Shown: piece after piece, positions 13,001 to 25,227 of the stretch
How positions within the stretch are numbered: position 1 is the first letter of the stretch
How the letters are laid out: each line of letters begins with the position of its first letter
Assembly: GCA_030077755.1 (NCBI GenBank)
Contig: JAQJZZ010000017.1
Location: 496,001-560,000, forward strand
DNA from: Filosporella fistucella
Taxonomy: Eukaryota; Ascomycota; Leotiomycetes; Helotiales
Direction of reading: 5' to 3'
DNA length: 64,000 nt
Made by a program: the position numbers and the translations under genes
Notes under the pieces: generated by a model
What the model was told of the DNA's origin: nothing
Databases searched by the model: none
What the model saw: the letters and a program-made list of their open reading frames with translations, nothing else

Positions 13001-13198
13001 AGTTTGCTATACGCAAATTTCTTCGGGCCAGCTAAGCTGAAGGATCGATACACTATGAGGTTGAGTGAATTAGTTGCTCATATCTCCAAGAAACCCGTTC
13101 CAGACCATCAAAAGAATGTTATCTTTGAGGTTTGTGTTGAGGATCAAACAGGAGAGGATGTTGAGGTGCCGTTTGTTACGATGAACATGGGAAAGTAG
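10032..13198 (+). CDS. UBA1: Ubiquitin-activating enzyme E1
   Basis: E1 enzyme that adenylates ubiquitin with ATP, captures it as a thioester and hands it to E2 enzymes; cytosolic and nuclear. Exons used: 10032-10384, 10430-12416, 12461-13198, giving 1025 residues, the normal family length. Seen in order: the inactive first ThiF-like half ([31 protein letters not shown]), the active adenylation half ([35 protein letters not shown]), then the catalytic cysteine in [14 protein letters not shown] (codon 11868-11870, residue 598). The C-terminal ubiquitin-fold region ends PFVTMNMGK. An upstream exon ending at about 9924 or 9927 encodes GKRKLSNPDSEQPIKKIM and would splice to 10023, adding residues before MET-Lys. 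I could not find an unambiguous start ATG for that exon, so the N terminus is open. Confidence 0.96.
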
Positions 13199-13637
13199 AT
13201 GATAAACGAGACAAAATTGATGAATGATGGTAACGGGTGTTTACTTGGGTGGAATGAAATTTTTTATGGCTCATGGGACCTAGACAGAAGTTAAGAAAGT
13301 TCAGCATGTGCATTTTCAGACTGCGATGAGGTTACAAATAGAATCGTTCAATCGGATTCAGTAAATGTGCCTTTCCAATCAGATTATGAGATCCAGAATT
13401 TTAGCCCAGTAAGAATCTCTTGGAGGGGTAATTTAGTGAGGGGTAATGGTGCTGTAACGCTGAGTAATCGCCCCACAGGCGCCATCTAGAAGTCTTGTCA
13501 GGAGCCCTGCAGCGGCAATAGGCGGCCATGTCCAGTGAAGTCATCATTATCAAGCACCCCAGTCTCAATTTATAAACTTCACAAACCCCACCTCTCTGTA
13601 CAAGAACCTCAATCCTTTTCTTTGCAGATTGTATTTA
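13199..13637. other. Short intergenic region
   Basis: Contains the 3' end of the E1 gene and the promoter of the glutathione transferase gene, with a CT-rich leader just before 13638. Nothing else was seen. Confidence 0.5.
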
Positions 13638-15105
13638 ATGCTCTCTCGCGCCCGTCAGATAACTGCACATTTCACTTTTAATTCTCTTTTCAAAACACAC
13701 AGCAGGTTCTTTTCTACTACGAGCAAAATGGTATGTTTGTTGATGTGCTGTGGAACGCTTGGTAAATAGAAGCTAAATCTATACAGACTGAGAGTAAAAT
13801 CACCGATTGGGTTGCGCGCGACGATAAAACTGGAGAGTTTAAGAGAGGGCAGAGTCAATTCAGAAGCTGGATAAAGAAAGGCGGAGAGTATCCTCCTGAG
13901 AAAGGGCGATATCATCTCTATGTATGTCCCACATCCAATTTTCTCAGTTGGCCACAATATTGATTGTAATCCCACCAGGTTTCCTACGCATGTCCTTGGG
14001 CGCACCGTACCCTGATCGTCCGCCAACTCAAAGGTCTCGAAGACATTATCCCTTATACATCTGTTCACTGGCACATGGGCGCCAAAGGCTGGCGGTTTGC
14101 GACGAAGGAGGATACTGATGCGCCGGGTGCGAATGTGACTCCTGATCCGGTCAAGGGACATGAAGGATATGAGCATTTGCGAGATATTTACTTCAAGGTC
14201 GATCCGGAGTATACGGGCCGATTTACGGTGCCTACGTTGTTTGATACTAAGACGGGGAGGATTGTGAGCAATGAGAGCTCGGAGATTATTAGGATGTTTT
14301 ACACAGAGGTTTGTTATAATTTCCATTTATCAGACTGGATATACTCTTGAATCCAAATTTTGGTCTATTCAAAATTTAAAGATTAGAGAAAAGCTAATTA
14401 ATTCTAGTTCGACGACATCATCGAACCCAAATACAAATCTATCTCCCTCTTCCCCGCCAACCTCCAAAAGCAAATCGAAGAGACAAATGACTGGACATAC
14501 AACGATATCAACAACGGTGTCTACAAATCTGGCTTTGCTACTACACAAGAAGCATATGAGAAAGCCGTAACTACCCTCTTTAAGAGTTTAGATCGGGTAG
14601 AGAAACACTTGAGTGAAAGTGAGGGACCATTTTATTTTGGAGAAAATATTACAGAGGCAGATGTCAGATTGTTCACTACAATTGTGAGATTTGATGTTGT
14701 TTACGTGCAACATTTCAAGGTATGTGTTTCCAATTACATATTACTGGTTTTCCTTTGGGGGTTCGGTGCTAACAATCTCAGACCAACATCAGAGATATCC
14801 GCTCTGGTTACCCATACATTCATAAATGGCTCAGACATCTCTACTGGACTGTTCCTGCTTTCAAGGATACTACTGAATTTACACATATCAAGTGTCATTA
14901 CACCAAATCACACACTCAGGTATGGTTCTGTCTAATTTCACCCTTTATTACTAAAGTAGACGTGTGAGAAATAAAGTGGAAATGCTAACAAAAGCAGATT
15001 AACCAATTCAGCATCACTCCTCTGGGTCCAGAACCCCCTATCTTAAAGGAGGATGAAGAAGTACCAAGCGTGGCTTTTGCGATCAAGGCAGCGGGAAAGA
15101 AGTGA
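13638..15105 (+). CDS. ECM4/omega-type glutathione S-transferase (glutathionyl-hydroquinone reductase)
   Basis: Thiol transferase that reduces S-glutathionyl-hydroquinones or related glutathione conjugates. Six exons splice cleanly: 13638-13730, 13787-13921, 13979-14308, 14408-14719, 14782-14919, 14998-15105, giving 371 residues. The catalytic motif CPWAHR lies at residues 81-86 (Cys81 as nucleophile) in an N-terminal thioredoxin fold, followed by FTVPTLFDT and SSEIIRMF, then an all-helical C-terminal domain with [16 protein letters not shown]. This is the arrangement of the xi-class/ECM4/GTO family. The first 30 residues ([20 protein letters not shown]) are basic and hydroxylated, like a mitochondrial presequence. 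Met31 is the last codon of exon 1, so a cytosolic form could start there. Family assignment is firm; substrate is inferred. Confidence 0.92.
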
Positions 15106-17904
15106 TCTTCCATGAAGGAGTAAGGAGAGTGGTGGTAAGAGACTGTTAGATAGGTGACTAGGATATATGGATGACTTCTCATGAATCGAGTTGAATTGAA
15201 CAAAATGAGATCTACACTGTGGACTAGTTGATAAGGAACAAAATTGCCACTTTGCGAACAAACAACATTCGACTACTTGTTCATCAAGTAAAACCCTGCG
15301 ATATGCGGCCTGATTCCAGAATCGAGGAAGAACATAGAAGTATGAGCTTGGGCAAAGCAGCTCTGCCAGTCTCTTCGTATAGCAAGAAGGAATGGAATAT
15401 AACCCCTGTTCTCCTCATATAAAAAATTTATCACATCCTCTTCCACTCATTGAGGTTGTCCTTTATTCGAACGTTTCGGCAATCATCTGCTGCTTGCCCT
15501 CCCTTACTTATAATCTTCACTGCTCGGAATTCTCCTATCGCAATAGGGAAATCATCCGAATTCTTGGGGTAATTGTTGTCGTCAACAATAATTTCCGACA
15601 TTCGTTCCAGGAATTCTTATTATTTTTACTATATCCCTACAATATGATGTTTGTTAATTGTTGTTTTCTATCAAAACTTCGAGTTGACGTGGCGAATCAG
15701 AGCGAGTGCTCTGTTCTGCCACTGGGTACTATAGTCTTCGTCCTCGTCCAGGTTTTGAAAAGCACAAGCCCGCTTCAGCGTACTAGAAGAAATGATGATG
15801 TTGAAGTGAAGATGGCGGAAAGTTGGAGGGAAGGAGGGTTAAAATAGGTCATGAGACACAGTGCGACTACTGCCAGATCAGCAAAATTTTGAACGAGGCG
15901 CCATCAGTGAATTGATCAATTCACTGTCAGTCGTGATTTGGAAAAGCAATTGTATACTGGTCTGAGAGAAGTCCCAGGTTTCCTATGTCATTCTAATTCT
16001 GTTTTTGTGGATAATTCTAGAATTGAATGGGTGGATAGAATATATATCCTCCAATTCCTGAGTGATTCCCACTCAAAGCCGAAGTCGAGTTATCAATTTG
16101 ACTCGATTCTTTACATTGCATGTCGTCATCTGCATTTCAACCTGCCCTATCCAATCTCCACAAGTGAGTTCGGGCTCTCATTGAGAGTTTTACTTTTGAA
16201 AACTCGAGTACCTATACGCGTTTTAGGTTTTGGACTCAACAACTTTACCTATTCAATACTGAATTCACCCAGATTGGAAATATGAATTTTACGACACAAT
16301 CAAGTATTCACTTTCACTCGCGCCTTTCCAGGAAGTCTAGATTTGGTGCCATCATTCTCTACAAGCTATGGACAAGTGGAAGCTGCAAATAGTATGTTTG
16401 AAGGGAGGAAGCCGGTGGTGTCTGTGGGGATGGTCGGTCATCTGCAAGGAAAGTATGGGTCCTGCTGGGCTTGGTATACTTTCGTAGCCGTCTGTGTCAT
16501 TGCTTGTAGCCTAGATATTCTGACCTGTTTTGGTAGCTATACATCCGTCTGTTGTATCTCCTGATGCTCTATTTGGGTGCAGGTCCCATGTCCCAAGTCC
16601 AATTTGAGGTTCAAGACCAGTGGTTACTCCTCCTAGCAAGTAGGATTAGTGATCTATATTTCCCCTCAGATACACATTTCTATTTCACTCGTGAATTGTG
16701 TTCCATGTTTCTTCCTCGTCTCCAGAGAGAAGTGGGAATATTCCATGGCGCAGCTATCACCTGAACGGCTGTCAAATAAGAAAGGTGTCGGGATGTGGAT
16801 TCTTCAGCTGTTCCACTGCTGCCTTGTGGAAAAAGTCCAGCAAGGACTTTACTCTTTACACGAGAGTCATTCATATCCCTCTAAATTCATTTTCAGCCGC
16901 TCTTTGCTATCTACTACAGTATATCACAAAATTTGAGCGTAATATACTCCCACGAGGTAGTCTTTTGACCAATTGTTTTCTTTGATGAATAGTAGGGCAT
17001 GTCTTAAGTGGGGTAGGAAGTTCTGTGAGAGAAGCGACAGAATGGTGTCTGCAAATCATGTGAGGGAGTAGAGAGTGAAGGAAGGAAGGTAAGACCTTTG
17101 ACGAGCTAAGATGTTGTTTCAACTGTGATGTGTTATAATAGATTTTTGCTGCAGGCAGGACCCTGGTTCAGGATTCGAATTTATTTTTCCATGGGACTTG
17201 ATGGAATCTACTACACTCTTTAACCCTGCCACGCTGCAGGAAAATATTGGATATGAGGTGAGTAACATAGAGCTATTCCACTTGCCATAAAAGTGTAGCT
17301 CTGATCTTTCTCATGTGACTAGCCTTTGACTTTCTCGAATTTCCACCCCATGATCGTCTGACTGGACCTTGTACCCCCATCTTTTCTCAGGAAACACACC
17401 GAAATCACTTCATGATTACAGCCAACGACGGAGCCGTAAACTTTGCTTGAGAGTTTAAACCTCGAACACTGCTATCGCACTATCATATCGAGCGCGATGT
17501 TGAGGGCATTCGAGGACCCGCTGTGACTTCACCTACGGGCCATGTTCCACTTTTTACGAGAAACAGGCAGGATTCTACCTCCATTTGCCACCGAAACTCA
17601 TTGAGATTCTTGGATATTGAAAAATGAGAAGACTTCGATATGGTTTGTGCTATTTGCCGCATTCTGAGTTGTCCTTGTGTGACTTTGGGTAAGGGGATGC
17701 GAGAGACGTTCTACTTGTTTTTGGCATCTCCTCCATGGCGTCTAAACTTTTTCCTTTGCTCTGCGATGTCGGTTGAGGTAAGTGATCGCAATGAATTGAT
17801 CTCTGCTATCCGACCGGTTACGGAATACCCAGACAGACCAGCCAAAGTGAGACTGACAGTCGTCGACTTCCTCCTGTTAGACACTCTTCCAAGCGCTCAC
17901 GCCA
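15106..17904. other. Long intergenic region without recognisable gene
   Basis: Several frames of 60-150 codons exist, but none has domain content, a plausible start context or consistent splicing. They overlap in different frames of the same strand, which suggests low stop density rather than genes. A 22-bp perfect palindrome lies at 15905-15926. I see no transposon termini. Confidence 0.4.
15905..15926. repeat. 22-bp perfect palindrome
   Basis: The arm CAGTGAATTGA is followed immediately by its exact reverse complement, with no spacer. The flanking bases do not extend the match. It could be a binding site for a dimeric factor or a small cruciform-forming element; no function is shown. Confidence 0.6.
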
Positions 17905-19338
17905 TCACAAAATTCCCCATGATTCTTTCAAATTGATCAGATGTGATTCCCCAAAGCCGGTTGGAATGCCATAGGTGAAATCGAAATGGACCCCAGCTTC
18001 GTGAAATAAAGTGACCAGGTTGCTTCAAGTTAATATTGTTAGCGAAGCCAATTGCAGGAAAATGTTGGTTGAAACGTACATCGCATCAAGGAATTTATTG
18101 GCCTCAGCTGCATAATCAGGAGGATGGAGCTTATACTCTTCGCCGTACTTCCACAGGAAAAGCCTCTTCAAAGATGGAGAGCACAGGTCCTTGTTTATTG
18201 CAAGATCTAGCAGCCACTCCCTCAACAGCAGTCGATATTCATCGATGTAGACGTCCATGTCCGACACTTCGATCCACGCCTCTTCCAGGTTCGGAGGAAG
18301 AGCCTGGTGTAGAGGTGGTAGATATCTCTTACCATCAACGGCAAGCGAGTCTCTGGTCACCGCAAGGCGTCTCAGCTGAGGAAATCCCCTCAGAGCAGTA
18401 CCAAATGATGTCGCGACGACTCCGCAGCGATCCTCGCAGTTATTGTAGACCAACCCTTCCAGTGAGTGTCGTTGAGAATGAATTCCTGTGATGAAGGCTC
18501 CGGGAGAACACACTTGCTCTGTACTGTAATCTTGAAACCTGGCTTCGGGCCCTGAGTCTTGTTGGTGGTGCATGTACTTCAGTGTTTTTGGCCAGGTGAG
18601 AATTTCTTCTAGATCGCGCGATAGTGGGACTGTGTTAGGAAGATAAAGTGAAATCAAGTTACTGGTCCCGACTCTTGACTCGTCTGCTGGTAGATTGGGC
18701 GTGAAGGCTTCCCACGTCCTCGCATATTTTAATGAGAGGTGTCGTAGAGTTGGTATACAGAATAAGGAGTGCACCGAATCTCGAAGACTCTTAGATAAAT
18801 CAACATCGTAGCGATCACCAATGCGTTCATTTTTGAGCAATCGGTGATCCGGATACTGTATTTCGAGACAAGTGACATTGCAGGTAACGGCAAACTTGGG
18901 ATCAAAATTTGGCAATGATATATGCAGCTCTATTGGAGACTGTTTGAGTTGTTCGATAGATCTTTTCGCATCTAGGACGTCCTGGGGGGCTGCAGTGGCA
19001 TCCCATTTGAAAGTAGCCCCAACGATGTGGGATTTCAAATCGAGATGGGCTGTGATTGTCTTGAGAAACGATGTAATACTAATGATCGAGGAGCTCTGAG
19101 CTCCCGATTGTGATCCGGCTTGATCGATACCAAACTCCGAGTCTTCGTAATTGGAATATCTCTCATCGCTTTTCGATGTGCCTGAGAAGTGAACTGTACG
19201 GTACAGTTGAGGATTTGCAGCATTGTGAAATTTTCGAGAGCATTGTACGAAGCTGGGAAGTGAGCTTGCTGGTAGAGCTAGAGCGACTTGCCCCCAAACC
19301 TCTAAAGGGATGCGGTCGAATGCTGTGGCCGATTCCAT
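17905..19338 (-). CDS. F-box domain protein
   Basis: Probable substrate-recognition subunit of an SCF ubiquitin ligase. The start is the ATG at 19338 (MESATAFDRIPLEVW), which puts the F-box at residues 8-45 (RIPLEVWGQVALALPASSL, then the SRKFHNAANPQLYRTVHF region). That matches the usual N-terminal position. Exon 1 is 19338-18080. An intron with donor GTACGT runs to the acceptor before 18022, and exon 2 (18022-17905) adds a protein-like end (NLVTLFHEAGVHFDF, SWGIL). Without this splice the frame would end early at 18025. Total 458 residues. Leucine-rich spaced segments after the F-box suggest LRR-like substrate binding, but repeats are irregular. Target unknown. Confidence 0.78.
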
Positions 19339-20571
19339 TGACGACGCTTGCTGCGAATCTGTCTGCACCGTTTTGATCTGGATAGTAGATGCAATCTATT
19401 TCACCCTTTAAGCAGTTCAGTAGACAGTCTTTCTCGAGCGTGGAAGTGAAGAACAGAATGGAAGGATGGACTCGATCTCGTGACTATAGGTATCTAGGTA
19501 CTGTACGAAGGCGGCTAACTGTGCTTAGCCTCAGGGGTCAAATTCCGCCGCGGCCCACACTCGACCCAAATTGCAACAGTATGCACTATTTCGAGACTAC
19601 ATTACATCTACCCCGAGAGGCATCACACATTTTGAAATAGGTCACAATAGCTTATCAATATATCTAGGCTACAGCTACACGACCTGCTGGTGCTCTGCGG
19701 CCGTATTATGATCAACAATCTCGGTCATACTTGTACCTTGCAAGTTGGAAATTGCCTACTTCAAATCCAACACCAACAGGAGGCACACATGTTTGTGCAG
19801 AGTATTTTTTTTTCTACCTTGACACAGCCTGACTAGATAGCTTGGCCCCATACACAACCACCATCGCCACCGGCACGACCTCAATGGGCAGCCCCAGGGT
19901 TGCATCATACATCCATCTCCAGAGTAGAGGATTGCTTCACAACACCTTTCGTTTCTTCTCACAAAATTATGCGGCCTTGAGGGATGCCATTAATACTTCA
20001 CATCATGATTCGCTCATCCATTCAGCCGACAATGGCGGATGGTATTTATGATCTGATCCGAAACGTTCTTGGTGAACAAGGCTCCTCATCCTGCTAATGA
20101 AATGAGATATTTCGGAGCCCAAGCAAGCGCACTTCAATACGCAGTACCACTCTTCGGTAGACAAAGTTGTCTCTATTCTCACCACTGGTATTTTTGAACT
20201 TTCAGATGTTGGATTCCAAATTGGAATCTTGGATTCTGGCCAAAACTGAAGAGGCAAGAATAGATCGCAGTTGCAAGGCACGAAAACACACCCAGCATGC
20301 CTCTCATTAGCTACAGCTATGTTAGAAAATATATTCCCATAATTCCCGAATTACAACACGTCTACACAGGATCCCAAAAGTTTGGTGCGCACTCTTCCCT
20401 TTCCTGTTGGAACTCATATGCAGTCTCGAAATACTCTCAGACCAACCAGCCCATAAATGTTGGAAGTAGTTATATAAAGTCAAAGCATGAAGTCGATTCT
20501 ACTTGTTTTCGCTCAGAAATCACTGTCTCTTTCTCTCATCATACCGATATTTGACGTACACTTCATTGAGC
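19339..20571. other. Intergenic region
   Basis: Divergent promoter region between the F-box gene (minus) and the secreted-protein gene (plus). It contains a TACCTAGGTA-like word near 19490 and no frame with recognisable content. Confidence 0.45.
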
Positions 20572-23500
20572 ATGAGACGACTGAGGTTGGTTTTGTCCTC
20601 TCTGACACTACTCTCGACCACAAAAGCATTTGATATGAATATCGCAGCCATAGTAAGTAACTACGACTGAGAACACGCTGCACCTGGTACATAGTCCTGT
20701 ACTGATCCCATGCCCCGTCAGGTTCCCACAAGCCACGGCCAGATAGGTATCAACCCAATCGTCCCCCCGGTGACGTTAGTTGTGACCGGACCAGCTACAG
20801 TTGGTTTTGTACCAAAGGCTACTGGAAATCCGAAAGCAAACATTGGAAGCATTGGCACCAACACCGATTTCCTCACTGCAGATGGAAGCAGTACAAGGTG
20901 GATAGCGGCGAACACCTATTATTTGACGGAACTGATTGAAACCGCCACTGTCGATGGAATCCCCATTGAAAGCACACAAGTACCCAGCGCGCAAATCATA
21001 GGACAAACGGATGACGACGGATTGCCGACTGGGCCATTCGATCTTCTGGTGACCCCTATGATTGTTTCACAAATCCAAGCACTAGCAGATACTCACTGCA
21101 AGGACAAAGCAACCTGTTTGACAGAGTTTCCTCCCAGGGTTGATCTTCTTCTGAGAAACTCAGGCACTGTTTTGACTAAACGTCATCCTGTTTTGGTTGC
21201 AGGTGCTATCTTGATTTTTTTTGCTATAGCAGTTGAAAGTACCTACTTCGCCCGACCTGATCTTTTCCCAGCAATTGGGTCTATCGTAAGTGCTCATAAC
21301 TATCCCTTCTTGCACTGCTATCTCATGATCTGGTATTCCTTCCTACGAGTTTCTGGGTAAGGCAGGCAAGATCATGTCTGAAAACTGGTGAGGTATCTAA
21401 GCTAGACCTTGTAGCCAGTGCCTGTAATGAATTTTAATTTTGTTACAGGATATGTTGTTAAGGACCGAGGCACTAATAAGGCGCAAGCTGAGCTGGGCTG
21501 ATACAAGTTGAACTAGTACTACAACTTCGCAGATGGAGCAGAACCCATCCCGCACATCATCCATGTCGACTATTCCCAAGGAAGTGCGGCTCCTTCCCCG
21601 AGTGAGAGCTCCTCACCGAATCTCGAATTGGGCGTTGTGGTTATGCACCCTACTACCGCACAGACCGAGGAAGAGAACGGTGATAAATGCTGGAAATATG
21701 TGGGCGTCGATGTTGAACAGCCGCCGGACCCATACGAAGCGCTTATGACCAGTATAGATGAGGGTATTGTAGCAGTCTCAAGAAGCATCGCCGGTCGTAT
21801 CTCCATAAACAACACTCGCTCTCTGCTGCAACGACAAAAGCCAAAGCAGAAGCCGAAACCGAACACAGGTGCGCCAAAAAGCGTTAAATACATCAATAAG
21901 ATCGGAAACTGTGACACTGCTCCGACAAAGGATAGTATCGTGCGCGCCGAGATTCATCCTCGGCCTGGAATGGTCATGGCCCCATTTGATATGAATGCGG
22001 AGGGCGAAAACCATGGACTAGACCCCAATCTATATTGTGAGTTGACACAATTTGTCGCCCCCTTTCTCCTTCACCGTTCTATATCATTTTCCTCCACTGT
22101 CTATATGTAGGCTCAGCAGAACAGTTAGACCGAAAATGATTCAAAAAGAGTTGTCGAAGCTTCCCTAATGTGTCTTGGAAGATCTACAATGCTGTTGTGT
22201 TGGTCACTTTCGACCTGATCTGGCTATGTAAAGTCTTTACTTATTTCCTTAACAGGGTATGTTCCGAGTCAAGAACCAGAAGAGCAAGGCCAGCCTTGTG
22301 TTATTGCCAAATTGACGAAAAAGGGGAAGAGAGATCCAGCTAGCATGAGTATTGGAACAGACAATTTCCCTTCTCCATATGATCAGTCTGGGGACCGATC
22401 CAAGACCCTTAATGTCGATCACATTTGTAAGTCAGAGCACTCGGAGTATTTGACACTGCTGATCATTCCGTCTAGTTGAAACGTCTCTATTGAACGATTT
22501 CTTCGAGAGTCTGTTTCAACCTAATGATGATAAATGCAAGACATTTGTTCCTCTTTTCAACCTGCCTGACACTGGGCTACAGCAAGGTTTAAAGACACGT
22601 TTTTACAGCCTGTGGAGAGAACAAAGCAACCCGATTCCTGGCAATTGGGCGTAAGTTCAGACCCATAAAGCAAATGCTATATTGCTGATCAATTTCACCA
22701 AGGTTCGCTGGAACAGACCTCAGGATAAACGAACTCAAAGGGAAATTATTGAAACCTGGCATTGTTGGATTTCCGACTTTGGAGCCTAAAGCCCCACAAG
22801 GTATCAAAGATGTGTGGGATGTACTATTTCAAACATGGAATAATGTGTAAGTCCAACAGTTCTCGAGAGTTGAAGAGAATCAGAGTATCCTTACTGTTCT
22901 TAGCGGTCTCTCAATGGATTTTATCAATGACCCATACGTTGCATCCTACTTTGCACAACGAAATGGCATGATATATGCAGCGTTGTAAGTCCATCCCCTC
23001 TTCACAATGGAAATACCTCTGACATGTGCACTAGTCGTGATTTTGATAAGATTCAAGGGCGTTGTGTGCGAGATAAGAAAGATCCAACTTTTGGCTTCTC
23101 ATGGGCCCAAGAATATAAGAAATTTATCACGAATTTATTGGCAACAAATGAGCTCCTGATCCAGGCTAAAGTCACCCAGATAATTGCTAAGATAGAAGAG
23201 CAATCTGCCCGACTAAAGACGAAGAACGGTGTGCCTAATGAGTATGGGAAAGCTTTCGTGTTCCTCAAGTCGATCTACGCGCCCTCTCTATTTAGATTTC
23301 CCCCAGCACTTCTCAACTTCCCGGACGCGAATCGAGGGATTTTGAGGCGCGGAACTCGAGATGTAGAAGCAGATGATATGTGCCTCAAACCAAAAGCAGT
23401 GGAACCACAGCCGACGCCAACACCAGTCCCGGCACCTCCTCAGCCGCCTGTTCTAGGCCCACAAGGATGTTTTGCAACCGAGAGCCATGTTGCTACTCAT

Positions 23501-23937
23501 GAAGGATCATTAAATGAATTCGCAAAATTCTGCTGCAACAATATTTTCGACAAGGGAGGCAAAGAGACCATGGATGCCAACAGTGTAGCGATAACGTGTA
23601 ATCCTAGTGTGTGGACTACGATTACAAACAGTCAAAATTTTGGAATAGGCTGGATCAAAGGTTGTCAAACTACGGCGACGACACAAAGTATAAGTAATCC
23701 ACTGGCCGACGGGAAGAAAGAACACACATGTGCTAAGATCTTCTGGACTAATTGGAGAAAATGTACGTCCATGGAAGCTTGGACCTTGTGAAATCTGTGT
23801 GCTAACGACCATTAGGTTATGGAAATGCAGGGACCGGGGGATGGATAGATGTTGGTTGCTTGAGATATACATTCAAAAATTCACCAGCTGGACTGGTAAA
23901 ATCAGACAATTGGGCAGATGTTGTCAAGACCAGCTGA
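20572..23937 (+). CDS. Large secreted modular protein, function unknown
   Basis: Multi-exon gene with an N-terminal signal peptide (MRRLRLVLSSLTLLSTTKAF) in exon 1 (20572-20652). Exon 2 is 20722-21285. Further coding blocks are at about 21530-22040 (frame with PIPHIIHVDYSQGS), 22257-22425, 22478-22650, 22702-22845, 22905-22985, 23035-23763 and 23815-23937 (ending NWADVVKTS). The internal junctions between 21286 and 21535 are not resolved. Visible features are a Pro-rich linker (PTPTPVPAPPQPPV) and a Cys-rich C-terminal module with spaced Trp and Cys (FCCNNIF, WIKGCQ, GGWIDVGC). A central charged domain contains VDHIFETSLLNDFF. Parts recall the non-catalytic regions attached to fungal killer-toxin-like chitinases, but no catalytic GH18 motif is present. 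Estimated 850-900 residues, extracellular. The function is not assigned. Confidence 0.7.
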
Positions 23938-24390
23938 GATTTTTCTCTCTAAAACTGTCAACTAGAGGATTTCTTGTATCAGTAGAAGGGGAGTTTGTCA
24001 TTGAAGGGTCCTAGTTTGAATATTAAAGGTGTTTGGAAATTGGGTCTAATTTTTTTAATATATATATATTTTTTTTTTAAATCTGCTGATCTTTCATTGA
24101 GAAGTAAAGCGTTGGAGGAATAAATATTGTGAACTACCTAGCCGATCTTTTTGTTAAATCTGAGACGCTCTTTGAATAGAGCCACTTGCAACTCATATTT
24201 TAGAACGGTGAGCTGCCACACTTAGGACTAGGCTACTCCTGGGATTGACCTAGGACCCCACCCCAAGACAACGACATGCCGTCATGTAGTACTTTTCTGG
24301 GAATTCATTCATTCAAACTTCTCTCAATTCAAGTGTTCTCTCACCCTGACGCGCTATACATACCGCAAATTCCTACGCTTGAGACTAATC

Positions 24391-25114
24391 AGCAACCACT
24401 TACATAATTTCAAGATGTCTTAGGACTTTGTGGCTTTGTGCCCGATGTGTCTGCTCATGAAGCAGCAACTGGGTTCGAAGTGGCAGAGTAGGAGAATAGA
24501 GCAGTTACAGTATATCTTCGACCAGGCTTCCAATGTGGCTTAAAACTCGGATATCAGCGCTGAGTAAAGTACTTAGAGCTGTCGTCAACAGATAAGCTAT
24601 CAAACTCATCAACTGTCAACAGGCAGAACTGCCTAGTGTTATTTTGACCAAGAGAAAAATGTACTTTGAGGATCACCGGAAAAGGAGAAGGGAGATGCGA
24701 CTCTGTCAAGTATTCCATAGTCCCTCCCAGCCTGGGAGCAGCTTCCTTAACGTCCACCGGCAGATCGATTCTCTCACACAGATTTTCTGAATGGATGAAA
24801 GCTATTCCTATTGTAGATCTTATATAGATAGTATAAGCTTTGTGGGTAAGGAAGAAAATATAAAGGTTTCGAGTACGGGCCAGTCATATTCACTTGAGGT
24901 CTTGAACTGAAGTATACATGAAATAAAAGCTAGTTGTACTATATACAAAGGAAGCTGATTTCGATATAATTGGAACATTCATATTGACTTGAAGCTGAAG
25001 AGATTTCAAGTAGAATATCATAGCTCCACCTTGCTTGAAAGTGTATTATACCTCACTCTGCCTCGAAAACTATCTGCAGCAACTACTCACATAATTTCAA
25101 GATTTCTTGGGACT
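24391..25114. repeat. Direct repeat pair, 37 bases, 687 bases apart
   Basis: Positions 24391-24427 and 25078-25114 match in about 32 of 37 bases, sharing the core ACATAATTTCAAGAT. Most differences are transitions. This may be the surviving part of a larger duplicated element. Confidence 0.55.
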
Positions 25115-25227
25115 ATAGACCCCCGGTGTTCCAGAATAAGATGGCGCGTAAAGATCGAAGCCTAGAAATGTATAAAAACACCCTATCAAACATTTTCCTA
25201 CTTTGGGTCTCGACTAAGTAGATTAAG

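Noticed and set aside
9922..13198. Ubiquitin-related genes in the window (E1, F-box, ubiquitin-fold protein, UMP1) as a functional cluster
   Set aside because: They are 5-20 kb apart with unrelated genes between and no shared promoter; chance proximity of common eukaryotic genes.
18036..18491. 151-codon plus-strand frame opposite the F-box gene
   Set aside because: It lies antisense to the well-supported F-box coding sequence and has no motif; a shadow frame.
19339..19368. Longer N terminus for the F-box protein
   Set aside because: It would need a GTG start; the ATG at 19338 places the F-box at the usual distance from the N terminus.
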